From contig JAFTDF010000039.1 of NCBI GenBank assembly GCA_017454295.1, forward strand, positions 1 to 40,271: a DNA stretch of 40,271 bases, read 5' to 3'. The translations under genes were made by a program, and so were the position numbers. Shown here in pieces: positions 26,216 to 35,265 of the stretch. The stretch comes from Bacilli bacterium. GTDB taxonomy: Bacteria > Bacillota_I > Bacilli_A > RFN20 > CAG-826. The notes under the pieces were generated by a model, which ran no database searches, was not told the DNA's origin, and saw nothing but the letters and a program-made list of their open reading frames with translations. Position 1 is the first letter of the stretch. Each line of letters starts with the position of its first letter.

Positions 26216-28027
26216 ATGGCTGATAACGACTTGATGGAAGCAGTGCTGAAACACGCCGATATCGTCAGCGTGATTTCCTCTTATCTACCCGTGACCAAGA
26301 AGGGGCGGAACCATATGTGCATCTGCCCGTTCCATGATGATAAAAACCCGTCACTGAACATCTCCAAGGAGAAGCAAATCTTCAAATGCTTCGTCTGCGG
26401 CGAAGGCGGAAACGCCATCTCCTTCGTTTCCAAATTCGAGAAGATTCCCTTCCGCCAGGCGATGAAGAAAGTCGCCGAAATCTCCGGCTACGAGGATCCT
26501 CGTTTAAATGAGAACGTCGTCATCACGCCCAAAGACGAATCCAAAAACCGTCTTTATAAAGCCATGGGCGACCTGCAAGCCTATTACCGTTATAGCCTAA
26601 CGATACCCGAAGGGGAAGCGGCCCGGAATTATCTTCAAAGTCGGGGCCTCGATGGCGAAATCCAAGAACGCTTCGGCATTGGCTATGCCCCCAAAGACGG
26701 GGCGAAGACCATCGCTTATCTTGGCGCCAAGAAGCATTCCCTTAAAGTGGCGGAGGACGCCGGCATTGCCCTTAACAATGGCAAAGACCGGTTCGCCGGG
26801 CGCATCAGTTTTGCCTTGTTCAGCCCCCAAGGGCAGATCAATGGCTTCTCAGCGCGCCGCTTCCAAGAAGGCCAAGAAGGCGGAAAATATGTTAATTCCC
26901 CCGAAACGCCCATCTTCCACAAGGGCGAAAACCTCTATAACTACCACCATGCCGTTTCCGCAAGCCGCATCGAAGGATGCTGCTACCTCACCGAGGGATT
27001 CATGGATGTCATCGCTTTATATAAAGCGGGCATCAAGTCCGCGGTGGCCTCCATGGGCACGGCCTTAACCAAAGAGCAAGTGGGGCTGCTCAAGCGTCTC
27101 AAATGTGAGATCCGCCTCTGTCTCGATGGCGATGGACCGGGTCAGGAAGCGACGTTGAAAACGGGACGGCTCCTCGCCCAAGCGGGGGTGCCATACCGCA
27201 TCGTCGATTACCAAGGCGATCTCCGCGATCCCGACGAAATCCTCAATCAAGAAGGGGCCGAAGCCTTGGTGAAGCGTCTCAATCAACTCGTCCAGCCCTT
27301 CGACTTCGCCCTGAGCTTCTATTCGAAGAAATCCGGCAGTATGGATGTGGGGGAGCGCCGGCGCATCGCCGAAGCCTTCTTACCTTATCTAAGGCAAACC
27401 CCGGCCGGCATCGAATATGAGGATCTCCTCAACCGCATCGCCGATGCGACCTCCTTCCATAAGGAAGCCATCCGCGAAATGGCCCAAGGGGCCGCGCCGA
27501 AGGAAATGGACCGCGTGGACTTTGTCCAAGGGCGAGTCGACCGCATCCATCTCCATACCGATCCCGAACTCAGCAAACTGATTATGGCGGAACGGGCCTT
27601 ACTCCATTATATGGTGAATTGCCCGGAAGCCCTTGCCTTCTATAAGGCGCAGGCGATCCACTTCAAAGGGAAACCCGTCCATGAAGAAATCGCCCAATAC
27701 CTCGTCGAATACGAAGCCAGCCATCCGGGAAGTCTGGATCTTAGCCTCTTACAGGGCTATATCGAAGAAAATTCCGATGGCCAAGATGGCGACACCATCT
27801 CCGAACTCTCCGCGTTGGGACTAGATGAGAACTACCCCCCGCTAACCAAAAACACTTTGGGGGAACTCCTACGGACCATCGTCGAAGAGAATGCGACCCT
27901 CACCGCCAAAGCCGCGGTGAAATCCTCCCTCAACACCGGCTCGGCCGCCGAGCAGACCAAAGCCATCAAGGCCCTCGTCGAGCAGAAACGCCGTCTCCAA
28001 GAAGAGAAAAAGAAGAAAGGAGCCTAA
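26216..28027 (+). CDS. dnaG: DNA primase DnaG
   Basis: Synthesises RNA primers at the replication fork. 603 residues: N-terminal CHC2 zinc finger with Cys37, His40, Cys58 and Cys61 ([20 protein letters not shown]), catalytic core with TOPRIM ([18 protein letters not shown]), and a helical C-terminal helicase-binding region. Ribosome site AAAGGAGG. First gene of the dnaG-rpoD-trmK cluster. Confidence 0.97.
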   Translation: MADNDLMEAVLKHADIVSVISSYLPVTKKGRNHMCICPFHDDKNPSLNISKEKQIFKCFVCGEGGNAISFVSKFEKIPFRQAMKKVAEISGYEDPRLNENVVITPKDESKNRLYKAMGDLQAYYRYSLTIPEGEAARNYLQSRGLDGEIQERFGIGYAPKDGAKTIAYLGAKKHSLKVAEDAGIALNNGKDRFAGRISFALFSPQGQINGFSARRFQEGQEGGKYVNSPETPIFHKGENLYNYHHAVSASRIEGCCYLTEGFMDVIALYKAGIKSAVASMGTALTKEQVGLLKRLKCEIRLCLDGDGPGQEATLKTGRLLAQAGVPYRIVDYQGDLRDPDEILNQEGAEALVKRLNQLVQPFDFALSFYSKKSGSMDVGERRRIAEAFLPYLRQTPAGIEYEDLLNRIADATSFHKEAIREMAQGAAPKEMDRVDFVQGRVDRIHLHTDPELSKLIMAERALLHYMVNCPEALAFYKAQAIHFKGKPVHEEIAQYLVEYEASHPGSLDLSLLQGYIEENSDGQDGDTISELSALGLDENYPPLTKNTLGELLRTIVEENATLTAKAAVKSSLNTGSAAEQTKAIKALVEQKRRLQEEKKKKGA

Positions 28028-28031
28028 ACCC

Positions 28032-29348
28032 ATGGCCAAAGCAAAAACCAAAACCCAGGACCCCGAACTCAACGAAGAAGCGGTGATCGTCGACGACGAT
28101 GACGATATCGTCGGTTTGGATGCGATCAAGAAACGCTTCCTCAAACAAGGCAAAGAAAAGGGCTTCATCAACCAAGAAGACGTCTTTGAAGCCGCCTCCC
28201 ATTTGGATTTGAGCGAATCCGACCTCGAAAACCTGATCCTCTACTTTAAGGACAACGGCATCGAAATCGAATCCGACGAAATCGTCGACGAACCCGAACT
28301 CGATATGGACGCTTCCATGTCCGAAGAGGAGATGGAAAAGGAAATGGAAGAGGACGAAGCCCTCGAAGACGATGAAGACGGCCTCTCCGAAGAAGACAAA
28401 GAAGCCTCGGCCATCACCGATTTCTCCAAAATCTCCATGGGCGAAGTCAAAGTCAACGACTCTGTGAAGATGTACCTCAAGGAAATCGGCAAAGTCGAAC
28501 TCCTCACCGCCCAAGACGAAATCGATTTGGCCAAGCGCATCGTCGCCGGTACGGCCCCCGATGCCACCCCGGAACAAATCGCCGATGGGCAAGACGCCAA
28601 AAACCAACTCATCACCGCCAACCTCCGTTTGGTCATCGCCATCGCCAAGCACTATGTCGGCCGCGGCATGCATTTCCTCGACTTGATCCAAGAAGGCAAT
28701 ATGGGCTTGATCAAAGCCGTTGAGAAATTCGATTACACCAAAGGGTTCAAGTTCTCCACTTATGCCACCTGGTGGATCCGTCAGGCCATCACCCGCGCCA
28801 TCGCCGACCAAGCCCGCACCATCCGCATTCCGGTCCATATGGTCGAAACCATCAACAAGATGACCCGCGTTCAGCGTCAACTCGTCCAGGAGCTCGGCCG
28901 CGATCCCACCCCCGAGGAAATCTCGGAGAAGATGGAAGGGGCCCTCTCCCCGGAACGGATCCGCGAAATCCAACGCATCGCCCTCGAGCCGGTTTCTTTG
29001 GAAACCCCGATCGGCGAGGAAGACGATTCCCACCTGGGGGACTTTATTGAAGATAAGGATGCCGAATCCCCGGGCGAATACACGACCAAATCCTTACTCA
29101 AAGACGAACTCTACGAAATCATGAAGGACCTCACCGACCGTGAGGAACGCGTCCTTCGTCTTCGTTATGGCCTCGACGACAACCGCCCCCGGACCTTGGA
29201 AGAAGTCGGCCGCGAATTCGGGGTCACCCGTGAACGTATCCGTCAAATCGAAGCCAAAGCCATCCGTAAACTCCGCCATCCCAACCGTTCCAAGCGCTTG
29301 GGGGACTATCGCGATACCATCTATGGCGATAAGGGAGGCCATCGCTAG
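28032..29348 (+). CDS. rpoD: Primary sigma factor SigA/RpoD
   Basis: Housekeeping sigma factor. 438 residues: region 1.1-like helical start, a very acidic insert (about 80-120), region 1.2 ([15 protein letters not shown]), region 2 with [33 protein letters not shown] and the -10-recognising [15 protein letters not shown], region 3 ([12 protein letters not shown]), and region 4.2 helix-turn-helix ([19 protein letters not shown]) for -35 contact. The conserved region 2.3/2.4 and 4.2 residues agree with the TTGACA/TATAAT promoters in this window. Four bases after dnaG. Confidence 0.98.
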   Translation: MAKAKTKTQDPELNEEAVIVDDDDDIVGLDAIKKRFLKQGKEKGFINQEDVFEAASHLDLSESDLENLILYFKDNGIEIESDEIVDEPELDMDASMSEEEMEKEMEEDEALEDDEDGLSEEDKEASAITDFSKISMGEVKVNDSVKMYLKEIGKVELLTAQDEIDLAKRIVAGTAPDATPEQIADGQDAKNQLITANLRLVIAIAKHYVGRGMHFLDLIQEGNMGLIKAVEKFDYTKGFKFSTYATWWIRQAITRAIADQARTIRIPVHMVETINKMTRVQRQLVQELGRDPTPEEISEKMEGALSPERIREIQRIALEPVSLETPIGEEDDSHLGDFIEDKDAESPGEYTTKSLLKDELYEIMKDLTDREERVLRLRYGLDDNRPRTLEEVGREFGVTRERIRQIEAKAIRKLRHPNRSKRLGDYRDTIYGDKGGHR

Positions 29349-29350
29349 AC

Positions 29351-30037
29351 ATGCCCAAACGTCTCTCCGCGCGGCTGGAGGCGGTCGCCTCCTTGGTGCC
29401 AAAGGGCTGCTATCTTGCCGACATCGGCAGCGATCATGCCTTTTTGCCCATTGCCTTGGTGGAACGAGGCGTCATTTCCTATGCCCAAGCCATCGATAAC
29501 AAGATGGGACCCTTCCTCCGCATGGAAGGACACGTCAAAGAAGCGGGGCTATCTTCCCATATCAAGACCTTATGCTCCGATGGGCTCACCGACATTGGGG
29601 ACGAAGTCAACGCCCTCAGCATCTGTGGCATCGGCGGGTTGCTCACCGTCAAATTGCTCCAACGCGACCAAGCCAAATTGACCAACATCGACACCATCAT
29701 CGTCGATCCCCATCGCGATTTAGTCGCGGTGCGAAAACGAGTCAGCGAAATGGGCTACCACATCGTCGCGGAGAAAATGGTTTACGAAAACAAGATCTTC
29801 TATTGCATCATCCGCTTCGATAAAGGTGCCCCCGCGAAACCCTACGATGCCCTCGATCTCTATTTTGGGCCGATTGCCCGGAAGGAAAAGAGTCCGGTCT
29901 ATCTCGAATGGGTCGCCGATTCGAAAAAGAAAGTCTCTGGCCAGCTAAACAAAAACCTTCCCCCGGAGAGGAAGGACTATTATCTCAAGCTCTATCGCGC
30001 CCTTTCCAAACAGCTCAAAGAGAGCGAAGGTAAGTAA
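29351..30037 (+). CDS. trmK: tRNA m1A22 methyltransferase TrmK
   Basis: Methylates N1 of A22 in tRNA with SAM; the canonical third gene after dnaG-rpoD in Firmicutes. 228 residues: RLSARLEAVASLVPKG, SAM motif DIGSDHAFLP, CGIGG and a C-terminal coiled coil (LNKNLPPERKDYYLKLYRAL). Two bases after rpoD. The last 23 bases overlap the end of ispH on the other strand. Confidence 0.93.
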   Translation: MPKRLSARLEAVASLVPKGCYLADIGSDHAFLPIALVERGVISYAQAIDNKMGPFLRMEGHVKEAGLSSHIKTLCSDGLTDIGDEVNALSICGIGGLLTVKLLQRDQAKLTNIDTIIVDPHRDLVAVRKRVSEMGYHIVAEKMVYENKIFYCIIRFDKGAPAKPYDALDLYFGPIARKEKSPVYLEWVADSKKKVSGQLNKNLPPERKDYYLKLYRALSKQLKESEGK

Positions 30038-30863
30038 GCACGCTTTGGAAGACGCCTTCGGAGACGGAAGCACCGGACCCGAGGGCGATTTTCTTTTTGA
30101 GAGAAAGGTCGAGCTTTTGCACTTCGGCAAGGCCAAGGCAAAGGAAGGATTCGATCCCCCGGCTTTCCCCGATGCGGACGAGTTGCTTCGAATTGGCCGA
30201 ATCTTGCGATCCTAAGATGAGCAGCGCGTCGACGTCGCGGAGTTTTTCGATGTTTTCCTGCCGCAACTTGGAGGAGGGGCAATTGCCTTTGAGCAGTGTT
30301 GCCTCGGGAAAGAAAGTGTGGATATCCGCAACGGCTTCCTTGATTTGGTCATTCCCAAGCGTGGTCTGGCAGATGATGCCCACGGGAAGATCCCTTCCTT
30401 TGAGTTTCAGGGGATTCCAATGCTTGGTTTTGACGTCATAGAAGACGGCTTCGGGGACATTGGCCAAGAAAGCGGTGGATTCGTCGTGGCCATCGATCCC
30501 GATATAAAGGATGGAGCCTTCGTAAGTTAAGCCCGCCTCCAGATTCTCCTGAACATAGGGGCAGGTGGCGTCAAAGTAACGGATTTTCCGTAAATTGCAG
30601 ATATCCTCATAGGCAATGGGGTGGCCGTGAGCCGAGAATAAAACGTGGCTCTTTTCGGGTATTGAGAGGATTAAATCCAAAGGATTCTCCTTTTCACGGA
30701 CTTCCATGCCTTCTTGGGATAACTCAGTCAGGACCTCTTCGTTGTGCACTAGGGATCCTAACATCGTCAAAGGGCCTTCTTCGCGCAGGGCCTTTCGCGC
30801 CATTTCGATGGCCCGATGGACGCCCATGCAGAAGCCATAAGGGGATAAAACGGTGATTTCCAT
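30015..30863 (-). CDS. ispH: HMBPP reductase IspH
   Basis: Last step of the MEP pathway: reduces HMBPP to IPP and DMAPP at a [4Fe-4S] cluster. 282 residues. Cluster ligands Cys12, Cys101 and Cys195 and the substrate residues His40, His79, His126 and Glu128 all align with the E. coli positions in spacing. GFCMGVHRAI and DATCPYV are signatures. The gene faces the trmK operon and diverges from the DEAD-box helicase across a 62-base gap; no ribosome site is obvious. A hairpin (AAGATGG.. / ..CCATCTT) lies right before the start. Confidence 0.95.
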   Translation of the reverse strand: MEITVLSPYGFCMGVHRAIEMARKALREEGPLTMLGSLVHNEEVLTELSQEGMEVREKENPLDLILSIPEKSHVLFSAHGHPIAYEDICNLRKIRYFDATCPYVQENLEAGLTYEGSILYIGIDGHDESTAFLANVPEAVFYDVKTKHWNPLKLKGRDLPVGIICQTTLGNDQIKEAVADIHTFFPEATLLKGNCPSSKLRQENIEKLRDVDALLILGSQDSANSKQLVRIGESRGIESFLCLGLAEVQKLDLSLKKKIALGSGASVSEGVFQSVLTYLRSL

Positions 30864-30910
30864 AAGATGGATTTTCCCATCTTCGGGTGCAAAAGGAAAG
30901 CAAACTTGCT

Positions 30911-30916
30911 TATAAT
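30911..30916 (+). promoter_or_regulatory. -10 box of the DEAD-box helicase gene
   Basis: Perfect TATAAT ending nine bases before ATG 30926. The same bases read TATAAG on the other strand, so the box may also serve ispH divergently. Confidence 0.65.
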
Positions 30917-30925
30917 GACCCCGTT

Positions 30926-32299
30926 ATGGCTAAATTCTCCCAATTCGCATTATCCCCCGAACTCGTCCATGCCTTGGAAAAACTAGGCTATGTCGAGCCT
31001 TCCCCGGTCCAAACCTCGGTCATCCCACGGGCTTTGGAGGGCCGTTCTTTGCTCTGCCAAAGCGAGACGGGATCAGGTAAAACCCATTCTTATTTGATTC
31101 CGATGCTGGAAAAGATCGACTTCAATTTGCCCCGTCTTCAAGGCATCGTCATTTGCCCTAGCCGCGAATTGGCCCGTCAGGTCTATGAATTCGCCTTTGC
31201 CTTCACCAAATATTTGCCGCGGTTCAAGGTGCGCTTATTCTCTTCGGAAACGGAGACCACCCAAAACCGCGAGGGGCTCTCCATGAATCCCCATTTGGTC
31301 ATCGGCACCCCGGGGCGCCTCGCCGATATCCTTTCCTCTCTTTATGAGTTAGATCTGCATCAGGTCCGTTTCCTCGTCCTCGATGAGGCGGATATGCTGA
31401 TGGAACTCGGCTATTTCGACGCGATTGACGAACTCTACGACAAACTCCCCGAATCCACCCAAAAGATGGTTTTCTCCGCCACCTTGGAAGAGAATCTCAA
31501 AACCCGGTTAGGGCGTTATGTGGATTCTTCCTTCCTTTATACCGGAGGGGACAACAAAACCGCGGCCTTGGTCTCCCATCACCTCGTCGATATCAAACAC
31601 CGCGGCAAAACGCAGGCGTTAACGACGTTCTTAAAGACCGTTCCTTCCTATCTCACTTTGGTGTTCGCCTCGAAAAAGGAAGACCTTGGCGGCGCCTATG
31701 AGGCGGTGAAGGAGAGCGGCAAAAGCGCCATCCTCTTCTCGGGCGATTTGTCGACGCGGGAACGCAAAGCCGCCTTACGCCGCATTAAAGACAACGAATT
31801 CGCCGTCGTGGTGGCTTCCGATTTATTGGCACGGGGCATCGATATCGAAGACGTCGATGTGGTGGTGTCGCTAGATTTGCCTAGTGACCTGACTTATTAC
31901 TATCACCGCGCCGGACGAAGCGGGCGGTTTGGCAAGAAGGGCGATTCCTATGTCTTCTATAACGCCGATACGACCACCCTTCCCAAGCGCTTAATGGAAG
32001 AAGGGGTGCCCTTTGATTTCTATATCCTCAAAGACGAAGGCCTCGTTCCCGATCCCGTCGGACTTGCCCCGAAAAAGAAATTCACCGCCAAAAAACCCTT
32101 TGGCGAAGAAGAACAACTCGAAGTTCGCAAGGCAAAAGCGCTAAGCCGCGAGGACAAAGTCAAACCCGGTTATAAGAAACGGCAAAAGGAAGCGGTGGAG
32201 AAGGTCAAACGCAAGTTCCGCCGTAAAGCCATCAAAGACAAGATCCGCAAAGCCCGGACCGAGGCTTATAAAGCCGAGGCACGGAGCAAGAAGAAATAG
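30926..32299 (+). CDS. DEAD-box RNA helicase (CshB-like)
   Basis: ATP-dependent RNA unwinding, probably in ribosome assembly or mRNA decay. 457 residues: Q-motif (F8 to PSPVQ), Walker A SETGSGKT (46-53), GTPGR, DEAD (153-156), SAT (184-186), ARGIDIEDVD and HRAGRSGRFG. A Lys/Arg-rich tail of about 75 residues ends the protein, as in many RNA-binding members. ATG 30926 is chosen because the Q-motif spacing is normal and the -10 lies just upstream; the frame is open from 30887. No Shine-Dalgarno. Confidence 0.95.
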   Translation: MAKFSQFALSPELVHALEKLGYVEPSPVQTSVIPRALEGRSLLCQSETGSGKTHSYLIPMLEKIDFNLPRLQGIVICPSRELARQVYEFAFAFTKYLPRFKVRLFSSETETTQNREGLSMNPHLVIGTPGRLADILSSLYELDLHQVRFLVLDEADMLMELGYFDAIDELYDKLPESTQKMVFSATLEENLKTRLGRYVDSSFLYTGGDNKTAALVSHHLVDIKHRGKTQALTTFLKTVPSYLTLVFASKKEDLGGAYEAVKESGKSAILFSGDLSTRERKAALRRIKDNEFAVVVASDLLARGIDIEDVDVVVSLDLPSDLTYYYHRAGRSGRFGKKGDSYVFYNADTTTLPKRLMEEGVPFDFYILKDEGLVPDPVGLAPKKKFTAKKPFGEEEQLEVRKAKALSREDKVKPGYKKRQKEAVEKVKRKFRRKAIKDKIRKARTEAYKAEARSKKK

Positions 32300-32303
32300 T
32301 TTT

Positions 32304-33305
32304 CTAATTCTCTTTGCTTGCAGACCTCAGGACACTTTCTAATTCCTTTAAGCCCTCAAGAATCTCCTCAAAAGAGGGGTGACTTCCGAATAGCATTTCC
32401 TCCATTTGCCGATAGTCCGCTTTAAGCGAGGGAAGGCGATTTTGGTTTGGTATTAGGGCTATTTCCGATAGCTCGCAATCTTCAAGACAGGCCCAAGCCG
32501 TTCGATAAAAACGGGATTTGAATGCCCTGACCTCGACGAATAGCTTTCGGTTTTGAAGGATTTCCGCGAAATACCGAGATCGATAGATCATATAGACATC
32601 GTAATAGTGACGGGAATAGCGAAGCGGCATCATCTTGGAGGCGGGGCGATTGGTTTCGGCATATAGGATTAATACCTTCTCCCAAAAGGTGCGGGCAATG
32701 GTAATGGTGGGAATGGCAAAACGGGGCGTCCCCATTGGGATGAAAGGACCGCAATAAGGCGAGATCTCACGGTTCTCATAGGGCGTTGTCGCCGCCATCG
32801 GCCCGATTTCTAGTTTTACCCTAGGCCGCACATAGGCACTAGGCGAGGCGACAGGGTAGGCGAGGTATAAAACCATAGGGTCATGTTCATCCATAAGCAC
32901 TTCTGCCCCAGGGGCTTTTGGGCAAAATAGCCGTTCAAGTTCCGGCTTTAGCTTTTCTCGAACGAAAACAGATCCCTTTTGGTTCAAAGAGATTTCGAAT
33001 TTGGCATCTTGGGTTTTGCTTCTTTCCCGATAAACCTCATCATCGGAAATCCCAAGGACATCCCATTTAAGGATGAGATCGAGGTCTTCTGAAAAACGAT
33101 GGATCACATCGTAACATTTCGATAACGAAGTGCCGCCTTTGAACACAAAGCAATTTCGGAATTGGGATTCGTAGAAGAGGAATTGGAGGATGGAACAAAC
33201 CCAAAAATCCTTTTCGATTACGGTTTGGTTAACCCCCAATTGGAAAGATGCGGCTCGAAAAAGACGCCCTCTTTCTTTCAGGGGAAGATGGATCATATGG
33301 TTCAC
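32304..33305 (-). CDS. abiEii: AbiEii-type nucleotidyltransferase toxin
   Basis: Toxin of a type IV toxin-antitoxin/abortive infection system; AbiEii-family (COG2253) proteins are nucleotidyltransferases. 333 residues. The catalytic motifs are intact: KGGTSLSK (56-63) and RFSEDLDL (70-77), preceded by EKDFWV; TFWEKVLIL and RYSRHYYDVY follow in the helical half. Start is GTG with AAGGAG seven bases upstream; that site overlaps the antitoxin's stop, so the two are coupled. Its end is four bases from the end of the helicase gene on the other strand. Confidence 0.92.
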   Translation of the reverse strand: MNHMIHLPLKERGRLFRAASFQLGVNQTVIEKDFWVCSILQFLFYESQFRNCFVFKGGTSLSKCYDVIHRFSEDLDLILKWDVLGISDDEVYRERSKTQDAKFEISLNQKGSVFVREKLKPELERLFCPKAPGAEVLMDEHDPMVLYLAYPVASPSAYVRPRVKLEIGPMAATTPYENREISPYCGPFIPMGTPRFAIPTITIARTFWEKVLILYAETNRPASKMMPLRYSRHYYDVYMIYRSRYFAEILQNRKLFVEVRAFKSRFYRTAWACLEDCELSEIALIPNQNRLPSLKADYRQMEEMLFGSHPSFEEILEGLKELESVLRSASKEN

Positions 33306-33308
33306 GTT

Positions 33309-33911
33309 TTACTCCTTACAGGTTTTTAAAAGGGTTTGACGGATCCAAGTCGGAATAAAATCGGTTTCGGCGATCGCGTCTTTTTTCTCTCGCTCATTAA
33401 GACGAGAGGCCAACGTAGCAATGACTTGATCGTCAATACGTTGCTGGCCAAGAGCTTTGATTCCTTGAATAAGCAATAGGGTTTTCGGGCTGCAATCTTG
33501 CAGTTCCCGGTTCATGGTGTGTTTAAAACGGATTTCGATTTCGCCGATTCGATACGTTCGATAGGGTCCGTTGCTTTGGAAAACATAGACGGAGGGAACT
33601 TGCTCGGATAGACCAAGCATATTTAAAGCGGTGTTCCCGGAGGGGCAAATCGACCATTTGTGCTTGCGAGCGACAGCTTCGGCAATCGTCTCGATGGGTG
33701 GGAGCATCGATAGGCCGAATGTCTCTTTTCCTTCGACACGGGCATAAATCCCAGGAAGAATCCGTTGCAGCAGGTGGCTGTCTTCCATCCGTTCCAAGCA
33801 TTTGCTTACGGCTTTATAAGATGCTAAATCGGTGAAATCATAGCACGAAAAAGCGGCCCAGCCTTGTTGCTGGATGCGATGGGAGATCAAATCACCAAGC
33901 TTGTTTTCCAC
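33309..33911 (-). CDS. abiEi: AbiEi-type antitoxin (DUF6088-like)
   Basis: 200 residues starting at GTG. N-terminal winged helix (ISHRIQQQGWAAFSCYDFTDL, split as ISHRIQQQGW and AAFSCYDFTDL, then AVSKCLERMEDSHLLQRILPGIY) followed by a larger domain with KHKWSICPSGNTALNMLGLS. This order matches AbiEi antitoxins, which bind their own promoter and counter AbiEii without direct contact. A perfect inverted repeat overlaps the promoter directly before the start codon, consistent with self-repression. Confidence 0.88.
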   Translation of the reverse strand: MENKLGDLISHRIQQQGWAAFSCYDFTDLASYKAVSKCLERMEDSHLLQRILPGIYARVEGKETFGLSMLPPIETIAEAVARKHKWSICPSGNTALNMLGLSEQVPSVYVFQSNGPYRTYRIGEIEIRFKHTMNRELQDCSPKTLLLIQGIKALGQQRIDDQVIATLASRLNEREKKDAIAETDFIPTWIRQTLLKTCKE

Positions 33912-33947
33912 GTCGCAAATAATATATCAATTTTGCGACATAAACAA
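33912..33947 (-). promoter_or_regulatory. abiE promoter and palindromic operator
   Basis: On the minus strand: TTGTTT (33947-33942), 17-base spacer, TATTAT (33924-33919), then seven bases to GTG 33911. The arms GTCGCAAA (33912-33919) and TTTGCGAC (33932-33939) form a perfect 8-bp inverted repeat with a 12-base centre that covers the -10. Bound antitoxin would block transcription; the transcript is probably leaderless. Confidence 0.7.
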
Positions 33948-33959
33948 GGGTACCTAAGG

Positions 33960-35006
33960 TTATTTCTCTAAAGCTTCCACGATTGTGGCAAAGGCTTCTT
34001 CCTCGGAAATGGTTTTGACGATTTGCCCCTTTTTGAATAAGACAAAGTGCCCTTTGCCACCGGCGATGCCCACATCGGCATGTTTAGCTTCCCCGGGCCC
34101 ATTGACGACGCAGCCCATGACGGCCACGGTTTTGGCGATGTTATGGTCTTCCAGATACGCCCGTACCTTCTTGGCCAAAGGCAACAAATCCACTTCGGTG
34201 CGGCCGCAGGTTGGGCAAGAGATAAAGGTGGGGAAGTTCGGATAAAGCCCCAAATCATGGAGCAAGCGTTTCGCGGCTTTGACTTCCTCTTCCGGATCTT
34301 CGCTTAAGGAGATGCGGATGGTGTCGCCGATGCCTTCTAAAAGCAAAGGGGAGAGCCCGGCCGCGGAACGGATCAGGCCCGTCTCCATCGGCCCGGCTTC
34401 GGTGATGCCTAAATGCAAGGGATAAGGAAAGGCTTCGGCGGCGAGGCGATAGGCATCGACGGTTTCTTTCACCGAGGAGCCCTTCAAGGAAATCACCAGG
34501 TCATGGAAATCGAATTTTTCGCAGATGGCGACATGCTTTTTCGCCGATGCGATCAACGCTTCTCCTCGCGTTAAGTTGGGGTCTAACGAGGCATCGAGGG
34601 AGCCGCCGTTGACGCCGATGCGGATGGGGATATGCTTGGCTTTGGCCGCGTCGAGGACGGCTTTGATTTTGCTTTCGTCCCCGATGTTCCCCGGATTGAT
34701 TCTCACGGCATCGATCCCACCGGCGATGACCTTCAAGGCGAGGTCGGCCCGGAAATGGATATCGGCGACTAAGGGGATTGAGGTGGCCGCTTTTAAGGCC
34801 GGGATCGAATCAGCATCCTCATCATCGAGAATCGAGACGCGCATCAAATCCGCGCCCAGGGCGGCGCAGCGGTTGATTTGGGCGGCGACTTCTCCGGTTT
34901 TGGCGGTCTTGATGTTGCACATCGATTGGATCAAAATGCGTTCTTGCCCACCGAGGCGGAGGCCTCCTAAGGTTACGGGACGAGTATCTTTGCGAAGGGT
35001 CATCAT
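33960..35006 (-). CDS. ispG: HMBPP synthase IspG
   Basis: Converts MEcPP to HMBPP in the MEP pathway, with a [4Fe-4S] cluster and flavodoxin or ferredoxin as donor. 348 residues from ATG 35006 (a second ATG follows directly). TIM-barrel half with QSMCN, RVSILDDEDA, DIHFRADLA, RINPGN and IGVNGGSLD; cluster domain with Cys264, Cys267 (CPTC), Cys299 (GCVVNGPGE) and Glu306. The frame is open from 35084 but the extra N-terminus is not family-like. It supplies the substrate of IspH 3 kb away. Upstream DNA is A/T rich without a Shine-Dalgarno. Confidence 0.95.
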   Translation of the reverse strand: MMTLRKDTRPVTLGGLRLGGQERILIQSMCNIKTAKTGEVAAQINRCAALGADLMRVSILDDEDADSIPALKAATSIPLVADIHFRADLALKVIAGGIDAVRINPGNIGDESKIKAVLDAAKAKHIPIRIGVNGGSLDASLDPNLTRGEALIASAKKHVAICEKFDFHDLVISLKGSSVKETVDAYRLAAEAFPYPLHLGITEAGPMETGLIRSAAGLSPLLLEGIGDTIRISLSEDPEEEVKAAKRLLHDLGLYPNFPTFISCPTCGRTEVDLLPLAKKVRAYLEDHNIAKTVAVMGCVVNGPGEAKHADVGIAGGKGHFVLFKKGQIVKTISEEEAFATIVEALEK

Positions 35007-35014
35007 AATTTTTA

Positions 35015-35044
35015 TTGGAAATAAGTTCCTGCGTATGTTAGGAT
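35015..35044 (+). promoter_or_regulatory. rpmG promoter
   Basis: TTGGAA (35015-35020), 18-base spacer, TAGGAT (35039-35044), in the divergent gap with ispG. Confidence 0.45.
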
Positions 35045-35073
35045 AGCACCTGCGAAAAAAGAAGTGTGAAAAA

Positions 35074-35235
35074 ATGGCGACCAAAAAACGTGATCAAGTC
35101 ATCTTAAAGTGCACCGAATGTGGCGAAGAAAATTACATCACCACCCGTAACAAGAAGACCCATCCGGTCAAGATGGAAATCTCCAAGTACTGCCCCAAGT
35201 GCCGGAAGATGACCCTCCACAAGGAAAAGAAATAG
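35074..35235 (+). CDS. rpmG: Ribosomal protein bL33
   Basis: 53 residues. MATKKRDQVILKCTECG start, NYITTRNKK, and KYCPKCRKMTLHKEKK end are family signatures; the two pairs CTEC and CPKC bind zinc (C+ form). A purine-rich but weak ribosome site precedes the ATG. A terminator follows eight bases after the stop. Confidence 0.96.
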   Translation: MATKKRDQVILKCTECGEENYITTRNKKTHPVKMEISKYCPKCRKMTLHKEKK

Positions 35236-35243
35236 CCTTGGAT

Positions 35244-35265
35244 GCGGACTTCGGTCCGCTTTTTT
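35244..35265 (+). terminator. Rho-independent terminator of rpmG, abutting the next start codon
   Basis: GCGGAC-TTCG-GTCCGC stem-loop plus six T (35260-35265); the ATG of the following gene begins at 35266. Confidence 0.9.

Noticed and set aside
27966-29033. 355-codon minus-strand ORF opposite rpoD, and similar long antisense ORFs opposite hrcA-dnaK (14497-15267), fakB (36645-37724), lipoprotein 2 (10443-11456)
   Set aside because: They mirror real genes in one fixed antisense frame, kept open by the C-ending codon bias; composition is monotone (Asp/Gly/Val/Phe), with no ribosome sites or family motifs.
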